The notes under the pieces were generated by a model. The model was not told the origin of the DNA, ran no database searches, and saw only the letters and a list, made by a program, of their open reading frames with translations. The translations under genes and the position numbers were made by a program. This document shows, piece after piece, positions 10,701-15,150 of a DNA stretch of 15,150 nucleotides. Each line of letters starts with the position of its first letter. Positions within the stretch are counted from its first letter, which is position 1. Source of the stretch: Eimeria necatrix. Taxonomy: Eukaryota > Apicomplexa > Conoidasida > Eucoccidiorida > Eimeriidae. The stretch lies in contig NW_013651773.1 in assembly GCF_000499385.1 (NCBI RefSeq), forward strand, positions 2,260 through 17,409. Reading direction: 5' to 3'.

Positions 10701-12892
10701 AATGTCCGCAATTCTAATAAAATGGGATAACCACAGCAAAATCGCATCACACAGCCAGATACGTTAAAGAAGCCCCAACGATGGGAGCAATGCGACACTC
10801 GCCGCCCTGCAGTTGGCGCTGACAGGGCTACTGCCATGCTAACCTCAACTTTGCTGAGTGCAGTAGCAGTGGGCCTGTCAAATGCACGGGCATCTATTTC
10901 GTAGCTTTTAGCATCTGCACAAGAGAAAACCGCGAAGTGCAGCATGCCCTAGTGTCTGAACTATCAATACTCAAAAATCATGTGTGTTCACATACTGGCT
11001 GCAAGCCTCGAAGAGTGGACATCCCACACAAATGCGCTGCCTTTGGGCAAACACATCGAAGGACTTTAACCTGAATCAACTCGGTGCGTGCAGCGACAGG
11101 CATTTACCAAGATAGATGACTGATGTTCAACTTACTAAGCAACAAGCCTGTACACTAGAAGCACCCTCTGAACAGGTTGCTTTCAGTTCTAGTGCGCAAT
11201 TTTCTCCAAAATTCGGAATTCAATCCTGCAGTAGTCGCACGTATAGAAAAGCCTGTTTGGCTTCGCCCGAAAAGAGACTCTGTGAGCTCTGTGTGGCACG
11301 CAGGATACCAAAGTTAAAAACGCAGCTGCCATTTTACAGTTGCTGTATCATTTAACCTACTTCACGTACTGCAGAGGACAACACGATCCGCCGGACGTCC
11401 TGCACTCACGGGCTTCACAGAAACATTGTGCCGTAATCTGGAACTACGACACGGTATATCCGTTGAAGGTTACAAACCTAGAAGCAAGCTTTCCCCGGAG
11501 AGAAAAAGCAATCAGATAGCGCCTGCCACCACCCACATATCTATTGTCGTTTTAAGAAAATATTTCGTCAGAACCCTCTAGGATTTTTTCTATTGAACAA
11601 TAATTCAAGAAAGCACAGATCCGCCTCAACCAATTGCACAGAGAACAGTGAGTATGAAACATCAATTTTTTTTCGAAAGCTATTGGGGAGGGACAAGAAG
11701 TAAGCAAAGACACACATTACCTCATTCGCGTGTCCATTGAAGCATCCCTATCGTCAAATGCGTGGCGATGCAGACGGGGAGTGCCGTCGTGCAAGCAACT
11801 CAAACCTTATACGAATTCAGCGAGCCAGTAGTATTAAACAGCAGTGCATCGATGGGACCACCACCAGTACACAAAACATCAAGTTCGCTGAATCATACTC
11901 CCTGTAGAAGCAGCGCTTCTAAAATAATTACTTATGAGGTACGGTCGTCTAAAAACGAGGTCTGTGCATCTGTAAAGCAAAAGCGAAGAAAGCTAGGGCA
12001 TGAAATAAACCAGACAGCGTGCGGACCAGCCCACCAAAGGTAGTCTTCATGTCTATTGACAGAAAACGTGCGAAGGCGCAATTAGTTCATCCGCACTAAA
12101 GCGGCCTTCTCACCACAATGATACCCATCTGTCTTTATAGCAAATACAGGAGAGCACCTTAACAAAAACTGCGTACGCTGAGAGCGCTGCCCAGGCACTG
12201 CACGGCTTTTGCTGTGAACAAAAATCCAGATGAGGAGTGTGAACCGTGAACTTTCCCCACGCCCAGTGAACGTCTGCCCTCAATTGCCCTGCTGCTGGAC
12301 GACTACTCGCCTAATATCACGCCATGTTTATACACAGAGAACAACGAAGCATCGAACTAAAAATGATTTGATACGTCTGCAAAATCTCGGTGCGCGCTGG
12401 CCGGTTGAGCGCAACAACGTAAGTATTGCCCTGCTAGCTTTTCCAGTTCCGCTATAGCAGTTACTCCCGGCGAGGCAATTGAATTTACTTCTATGCTTTC
12501 ACATACACACAAAAGAAAACTGCCAAGTGATGTGACAGTCCCTACCACCTCAGCTATTATTCTTCACCATTTGCATTCACATACTTGCTGCACGTCAGGA
12601 CACGTTAGCGACCATTCCATGCTAATGCATCTTTTTGGTACCGGTACGGATACTTAAGCACACGGTCAGAAGACGCACAATGAAAACTTTTATCAAAGAC
12701 AATATTCCAGGTCCAACTGCTGCAGCAGGTCAAGCCTGCTAAAGCCCTCAACAGACTGCTCAAAAGATACATGACAATCTTTAGCTGCAGGCCGTGAAGG
12801 CTTTTGTGCAACAGTTCTTTCTGCTATAAGCAATACCGCTAGATGACTATGCACGCACAACCGCGGAACGCCGCACAGCGTGTACCTACCAG
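1745..12892 (-). CDS. Collagen-like triple-helix gene (partial) built from 24 single-codon exons
   Basis: Seen: on the minus strand, 24 composite sites of the form acceptor AG, three bases, donor GT occur at regular spacing. Joined in order, the triplets read LQG PPG RPG PIG, then PPG PPG LPG SRE. All junctions are phase 0. Gly is invariant at seven consecutive third positions, and X and Y are Pro, Leu, Arg, Ser, Gln and Ile, as in collagens. Introns run from about 302 to 727 bases, so only 72 of 11,148 bases are coding. Family knowledge: fibrillar collagen helix exons are usually 54 bp or other multiples of 9 and start with a Gly codon. Exons of one codon in a long run are not something I know to be described. 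Inferred: an extracellular or cuticular collagen-like protein that forms a triple helix. Both ends lie outside the window. The low-coordinate end has Glu where Gly is expected. No other coding potential is convincing in the introns. A non-coding repeat is the alternative, but it would not explain the strict Gly register. Confidence 0.83.
2375..2377 (-). CDS. Micro-exon B0, codon AGA (Arg, Y position)
   Basis: The acceptor is ctcttcgcggagtgcag and the donor gtgggtgaag. The donor is one step from the B-class gtatgtgaa form. Spacing to A0 is 630, as in other modules. Arg is frequent at Y. Confidence 0.65.
2686..2688 (-). CDS. Micro-exon C0, codon TCA (Ser, X position)
   Basis: The acceptor is ctttttcgtccgtgggcgcag and the donor gtacgaggc. 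Placement fits, 442 from A1 and 311 from B0. A rival at 2782-2784 (TTA) has a poor donor, gtttcc. Confidence 0.62.
3128..3130 (-). CDS. Micro-exon A1, codon GGA (Gly)
   Basis: The acceptor is acgatcggtgttccag and the donor gtgagttttg. This is the last of the seven in-register Gly codons in reading order. Confidence 0.78.
3803..3805 (-). CDS. Micro-exon B1, codon CCT (Pro, Y position)
   Basis: The acceptor is ctctttcttttggtgcag, a strong pyrimidine tract, and the donor gtatgtgataag. Spacing to A1 is 675. Confidence 0.83.
4226..4228 (-). CDS. Micro-exon C1, codon CTG (Leu, X position)
   Basis: The acceptor is acacattttccgggcgcag and the donor gtgagtgcatgcag, identical over 14 bases to C4. Gly-Leu-Pro is a very common collagen triplet. 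Confidence 0.82.
4632..4680. repeat. Nested inverted repeats in an intron
   Basis: caattggt at 4632-4639 pairs with accaattg at 4661-4668, and ggtcagta nearby pairs with tactgacc at 4673-4680. The two pairings overlap and are mutually exclusive in part. They lie about 20 bases into the intron that begins at the A2 donor. No function is evident. Confidence 0.45.
4701..4703 (-). CDS. Micro-exon A2, codon GGA (Gly)
   Basis: The acceptor is ggaagatttatatccag and the donor gtaagcatc. A-class core kept. Spacing to C1 is 475. Confidence 0.8.
5343..5345 (-). CDS. Micro-exon B2, codon CCA (Pro, Y position)
   Basis: The acceptor is gcttcatgtggcgttcag and the donor gtacgtgaaac. A tandem AG after CCA could give codon TAC with a weaker donor; CCA fits the Gly-X-Y register and is preferred. 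Confidence 0.8.
5775..5777 (-). CDS. Micro-exon C2, codon CCC (Pro, X position)
   Basis: The acceptor is gcattgcttttgtgcag and the donor gtgagcccac. The flanks match C4 and C7. Spacing to B2 is 432. Confidence 0.82.
6138..6140 (-). CDS. Micro-exon A3, codon GGA (Gly)
   Basis: The acceptor is gagggttgtttccccag and the donor gtacgttgc. Good pyrimidine tract. Spacing to C2 is 363. Confidence 0.82.
6794..6796 (-). CDS. Micro-exon B3, codon CCA (Pro, Y position)
   Basis: The acceptor is cacgtttcttgtggcgttcag and the donor gtacgttacg. The core and nearby intron match B2 closely (shared plus-strand tggctgaacgccaca), pointing to a relatively recent duplication of these two modules. Confidence 0.8.
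6978..7030. repeat. Short imperfect inverted repeat (hairpin) in an intron
   Basis: The left arm gctgaatgtttcctgct (6978-6994) pairs with the right arm at 7005-7028, which carries an extra six-base bulge (aggagg region). The loop is about 10 bases. It sits in the intron between C3 and B3. It is short for a microRNA precursor and no mobile element features flank it. Confidence 0.6.
7184..7186 (-). CDS. Micro-exon C3, codon CCT (Pro, X position)
   Basis: The acceptor aatatatatccgaag ends AAG and is weak. The donor gtgcgtacatgcag resembles the C-class form gtgagtgcatgcag. Placement fits the module, 390 from B3 and 380 from A4. This is one of the least certain exons by splice strength. Confidence 0.65.
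7564..7566 (-). CDS. Micro-exon A4, codon GGA (Gly)
   Basis: The acceptor is acagcagagacttaccag, with a modest pyrimidine tract, and the donor gtaagttgc is near consensus. Spacing to C3 is 380. Confidence 0.8.
8225..8227 (-). CDS. Micro-exon B4, codon ATT (Ile, Y position)
   Basis: The acceptor is cactcatgtggcatgcag and the donor gtatgtgaaaac. The B-class flanks are well kept while the codon itself differs from the usual CCA. The site is therefore conserved independently of the triplet. Ile is less usual at Y but allowed. Confidence 0.75.
8616..8618 (-). CDS. Micro-exon C4, codon CCC (Pro, X position)
   Basis: The acceptor is gtcgctttatttctgtgcag and the donor gtgagtgcatgcag. The first 14 intron bases are identical to those of C1, which supports common origin of the C-class sites. 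Confidence 0.83.
8999..9001 (-). CDS. Micro-exon A5, codon GGG (Gly)
   Basis: The acceptor is gaccctcacatttccag and the donor gtaaggccc. A clear pyrimidine tract precedes CAG, followed by GGG and a good donor. The next exon is C4, 383 bases away. Confidence 0.85.
9729..9731 (-). CDS. Micro-exon B5, codon CCA (Pro, Y position)
   Basis: The donor gtaagtgtgg is strong. The acceptor gcggaacctttaaag ends AAG and has a weak pyrimidine tract, making it one of the poorest acceptors of the set. A tandem AG after CCA would give the stop triplet TAA with donor gtgtgg, which is rejected. The spacing to A5 is 730, the longest of its class. Confidence 0.68.
10153..10155 (-). CDS. Micro-exon C5, codon AGA (Arg, X position)
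   Basis: The acceptor is cgtcatttctctgcag and the donor gtgagtag. The spacing to A6 (400) and B5 (424) matches other modules. Arg here gives the triplet Gly-Arg-Pro, an allowed collagen triplet. Confidence 0.78.
10553..10555 (-). CDS. Micro-exon A6, codon GGG (Gly)
   Basis: The acceptor is gaggctctttttatcag, a strong pyrimidine tract, and the donor gtaagtgccc is near consensus. This is one of the two clearest sites in the array. The overlapping 137-codon minus-strand open frame (10532-10945) runs through both splice sites and has no family features. Confidence 0.85.
10996..10998 (-). CDS. Micro-exon B6, codon CCA (Pro, Y position)
   Basis: The acceptor is ctcttcgaggcttgcag and the donor gtatgtgaacac. 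A second AG directly after CCA creates a tandem acceptor. Using it would give codon TAT with a weaker donor, so CCA is preferred. Confidence 0.8.
11410..11412 (-). CDS. Micro-exon C6, codon CCC (Pro, X position)
   Basis: The acceptor is gcacaatgtttctgtgaag, ending AAG rather than CAG. The donor is gtgagtgcagg, the C-class form shared with C1 and C4. A rival site at 11366-11368 (TAC) lies only 41 bases away, too close for both to be used with a normal intron between them. Confidence 0.75.
11899..11901 (-). CDS. Micro-exon A7, codon GGA (Gly)
   Basis: The acceptor is agcgctgcttctacag and the donor gtatgattc. It has the A-class core CAG, GGA, GT. The next exon on the minus strand is C6, 489 bases away. 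Confidence 0.78.
12585..12587 (-). CDS. Micro-exon B7, codon CAA (Gln, Y position)
   Basis: The acceptor is gtcctgacgtgcag and the donor gtatgtgaatgc, the typical B-class donor. Gln is common at the Y position of collagens. It lies 686 bases upstream of the Gly exon at 11899. Confidence 0.75.
12890..12892 (-). CDS. Micro-exon C7, codon CTG (Leu, X position)
   Basis: The acceptor is cactgcttttgtgcag and the donor gtaggtac. The acceptor closely matches that of C2 (ttgcttttgtgcag). This is the most upstream convincing exon in the window, 305 bases from B7. The Gly codon that should precede it is not found up to the right edge. Confidence 0.75.
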
Positions 12893-13335
12893 CTGCACAA
12901 AAGCAGTGCAAAGTTTGCCAAAATTCCAGTTGTGCACAAGTTTGTAGTAGTTTCAGTTGCTTGATTTGCTTCAATATAGAATAACAAACCCTTGTGGCAT
13001 GTCAGCGTAGCATCAAAGCGAGAGAAAACAGTGTGGTCAACATTCCGGCTTATATGTGAAACACTCTGTAAGCAGAAATGTGATGGAAGCAATACCATTA
13101 AAGCATCTGCTTGAAAGGCAAATTTAAACATACACACTTTTTAGGGCCTTTGAGTATGGACTAGAAAACGCTAGGAAAACAGCAAATAAACGACTCAGCT
13201 AATTGCCATAATAAAAATGCATTTACACAGGAATAACATGTAATAATGACGCATTAGACACTAAAAATGAGAGTCTCCGAAAATATGCGACACGCTACTC
13301 TTGTCGTCGCTCTCTGTCGTGTTACAAAAAAACAA

Positions 13336-13476
13336 AACATCTCGCACCTAACGCACAAAAAAGCTGCACTCCAACATGTCAGTACAAACTAGGCCATGGC
13401 TGCGCACCACGTGAGCTCCGCGTATTCACGCTCGGCAAATAGCGCAACCAAGTTTATCAAGCGTCAGCGAGCCATT
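13336..13476 (+). repeat. Direct repeat, copy 1
   Basis: This matches 14834-14974 at high identity, offset about 1498 bases. Fainter similarity extends leftwards to about 13240. It includes the shared block gccatggctgcgcaccacgt. The 1.5-kb period is close to that of the micro-exon modules. At 13370-13372 the minus strand has GGA followed by gtgcag, but the acceptor AG is missing (it reads gtt). Confidence 0.8.
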
Positions 13477-13588
13477 TCATACCTGTGCCGAGCTAGTGCC
13501 GGCGAGGCATACGAGGAGAACCTGCGAAAGAAGACTCCGAAGACTGCAATTGTCCGTGAATTCCGAGTTCCCGGAACTATGAGAATAT

Positions 13589-13616
13589 CATTTGGCTCAT
13601 ACCAAGAAGCCAAATG
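13589..13616. repeat. Perfect 9-bp inverted repeat
   Basis: catttggct (13589-13597) and agccaaatg (13608-13616) are separated by 10 bases. A small hairpin is possible. It could be chance. Confidence 0.4.
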
Positions 13617-14833
13617 CGTTTTGGGGCTATTGAGTTTTAGCGCTACTTGGTGGCTCGGACTGCGCTTCCTTACCGAGACATATACCATGCGAAGAGTTCA
13701 AGATGGCGAATTAGATGCAAATATATGATTTGCCGCGGCGTCGCCAACTACTGCATTGGCGCGCACAAGTGCTATTCAAGAGTATCAGCCGTCTGTATTT
13801 TCATGAAGTCCGACGACGCGGTTATAGGCAGTGCCAAATTGCGTTTTGTGTGTCCCGCATGGGTTACTGACATGTTCATGGAGCGCTTCCAGGTGCCAAG
13901 AAACATGTAAAACCTAACAAGCAGATCGTCGCAGTATGAAGCAACCTCGCACACGAATCAATGCGCCACCATGAGTACCAAAGCCTGCGGAAAACAGAAC
14001 GCGACGAGGAACAGCATGACAGGGCTCTCGGCACAAGCGAAGCAGCCCACGACGTGAGCTAGTAACGTGTGGACCGCGGAACATCGACCGCAATTACTGC
14101 GACGAGAAACCAAGAGCAGCAGGGCGGGCTTTCCACGCACGTCCTGGGTTCACCAAAGCGCATGACAGGCGACACTGAACGGATACAACATGCGTACAAC
14201 ACTGGCTGGGGCGCCGACGTCCACCGACGAATTCAAGCAGTGTTCTTTGTCACGATGCAAGCAAGGTATCTCGGAAAGCAACTAAAAGGGATGCACGAAA
14301 CGACCAACCTGATCCAGATTTCTCAGTGCGCTGCAGTTGCTTCCACTAATTGGAATATTTGCCGTTCCGTCAGGCATAGCTCCGAGCACCTGCAAGTAAC
14401 TTTGCAGCACCAAAGAAAGCTTCGGCGTTATTTCGCAGTGCTGCTTCCGACACGAGACACTGCCAAGCTACGTCAGCAGAGCAAGACGTCTGTTTCCTGC
14501 ATTCCGTAAAAGCGTGTTTCGTCGAGTGAAAAGGGAGACACTTTTTCCTTGAAAGCGACGACACCTCGGACGTGGGCGTAGTCTGCATACGTTACTGCAC
14601 GTTTCCAGCACACAGCAACGTCGACAGTTGCGCACGAAGAAAGCGTGGATCCACGCAGCACGTACAAACCGTAAATATGCGTGACTGAGCACTTCTTGGC
14701 AACACTGTGGCGCGGCACTGAATTTCCGTCTGTCCAAATGCCTAATCATGCATTGAAGACAAAAAATGCCCGCCTCCCGAAAACGGTGAGCCGTTATTTT
14801 CTCAGCGCTTTCTGTAGAGCTACATAAAAACAG

Positions 14834-14974
14834 AACATCTCGCACCGAACACACAAGAAAGCTACACTCCAACATATCAATACAAACTAGGCCATGGCTG
14901 CGCACCACGTGAGCTCCGTGTATTGACGCTCGGCAAATAGCGTACTCGAGTTATCAAGCGTCAGCAAGCCATTC
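14834..14974 (+). repeat. Direct repeat, copy 2
   Basis: Second copy of 13336-13476. The open frame starting at the shared ATG of copy 1 is broken here by an early TGA. The similarity is therefore not driven by a conserved protein in that frame. The A-like triplet lies at 14868-14870, again without an acceptor. Confidence 0.8.
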
Positions 14975-15044
14975 CTTATCTGCAAAATAGCATATGTAAA
15001 GTAGATATGTCTGTGAATATCCTAAGATTCAGGCTGGCGAAAAC

Positions 15045-15062
15045 GCCCGCACCGGTGCGGGC
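15045..15062. repeat. Perfect 18-bp GC-rich palindrome
   Basis: gcccgcaccggtgcgggc is its own reverse complement. The sequence after it is noticeably more GC-rich than the intron DNA to the left. This may mark the edge of a different element that continues beyond the window. Confidence 0.6.
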
Positions 15063-15150
15063 CACCAACCCACAGGGCCGCCAAGGAAGCAAGAACCCTG
15101 AGTGGGGAGCTTCCAAGGAAAATCGATTTCAGAACTTGGGAAGATGACTG

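Larger units (their letters stand above)
1745..11901 (-). repeat. Tandem ~1.46-kb modules, each with three introns and one Gly-X-Y triplet
   Basis: The Gly micro-exons start at 3128, 4701, 6138, 7564, 8999, 10553 and 11899, with the Glu variant at 1745. The mean Gly-to-Gly period is about 1.46 kb. Within modules, A to B is about 630-730 (443 once), B to C is 305-432 and C to the next A is 363-489. Short stretches are shared between modules, for example tggctgaacgccaca at 5343 and 6794, and gcatgcactcac before the C exons at 4226 and 8616. Most intron sequence has diverged. The pattern fits old tandem duplication of a three-exon unit with selection kept on the splice sites and codons. Confidence 0.75.
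12893..15150. other. Probable long upstream intron or flank of the collagen-like gene
   Basis: No canonical Gly micro-exon appears at the distance where one would be expected (about 13250-13390). The stretch holds a diverged direct duplication and a GC-rich palindrome, listed separately. Weak composite sites at 14141-14143 (GAC) and 14203-14205 (CCA) have poor splice sites. Open frames at 13396-13728, 14069-14509 and 14468-14908 have no recognisable domain. Confidence 0.4.

Noticed and set aside
10532..10945. 137-codon open frame, minus strand
   Set aside because: No recognisable domain. It runs straight through the strong A6 acceptor and donor. A frame of this length is expected by chance in a window this size.
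12465..12467. GGA followed by gtaact on the minus strand, resembling an A site
   Set aside because: The acceptor AG is missing (it reads ccg), and it lies only about 120 bases from B7.
13063..13065. Composite site AGT with a very good acceptor (catttctgcttacag)
   Set aside because: The donor gtttca is poor, and it lies only 173 bases from C7, outside the spacing seen elsewhere.
13396..13728. 110-codon open frame starting in the direct repeat
   Set aside because: The second copy of the repeat has an early stop in the same frame, and no domain is recognisable.
14069..14908. Two 146-codon open frames on opposite strands
   Set aside because: They overlap at 14468-14509, start at non-ATG codons and have no recognisable domain.
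1..15150. rRNA, tRNA, CRISPR array, transposase or reverse transcriptase genes
   Set aside because: None of the characteristic sequences or long coding frames were seen on either strand.

Overview
The window is eukaryotic nuclear DNA. It holds no long open reading frame, no ribosome binding sites or operon structure, and no recognisable rRNA, tRNA or CRISPR. Read as ordinary DNA it would be called intergenic. My reading is that most of it is one gene on the minus strand: part of a collagen-like triple-helix coding region cut into single-codon (3-nt) exons. The host is probably an animal, because the encoded repeat is collagen Gly-X-Y. The species cannot be told from this sequence.

The core signal spans 1745-12892. 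At fairly regular intervals the minus strand carries a complete splice acceptor (usually pyrimidine-rich, ending CAG, sometimes AAG), exactly three bases, and then a splice donor (GTAAGT, GTATGT, GTGAGT or a close variant). There are 24 of these composite sites, separated by introns of about 302-727 bases. Read 5' to 3' on the minus strand, the triplets spell Leu Gln Gly, Pro Pro Gly, Arg Pro Gly, Pro Ile Gly, Pro Pro Gly, Pro Pro Gly, Leu Pro Gly, Ser Arg Glu. Gly falls at every third position seven times in a row. The X and Y positions carry typical collagen residues, mostly Pro.

The exons come in three classes by position in the triplet. A is the Gly codon (GGA or GGG), C is the X codon and B is the Y codon. 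The A-to-A period averages about 1.46 kb. Each class has its own donor flavour: A mostly GTAAG, B mostly GTATGTGAA, C mostly GTGAGTGCATGCAG. This implies that a three-exon, three-intron module coding one Gly-X-Y triplet was tandemly duplicated, after which the introns diverged.

Layout in plus coordinates. 1-1744: no convincing exon, only weak candidates near 1349, 886 and 218; the gene may continue leftwards, toward its C-terminal side. 1745-12892: the micro-exon array. 12893-15150: the upstream side, with no canonical micro-exon. It carries a diverged direct duplication about 1.5 kb apart (13336-13476 and 14834-14974), roughly the same period as the array, plus a GC-rich perfect palindrome near the right edge. 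The Gly codon expected before the first Leu is not found here, so the preceding exon is probably beyond the window.

The call rests on sequence pattern only. Spliced RNA evidence would settle it.
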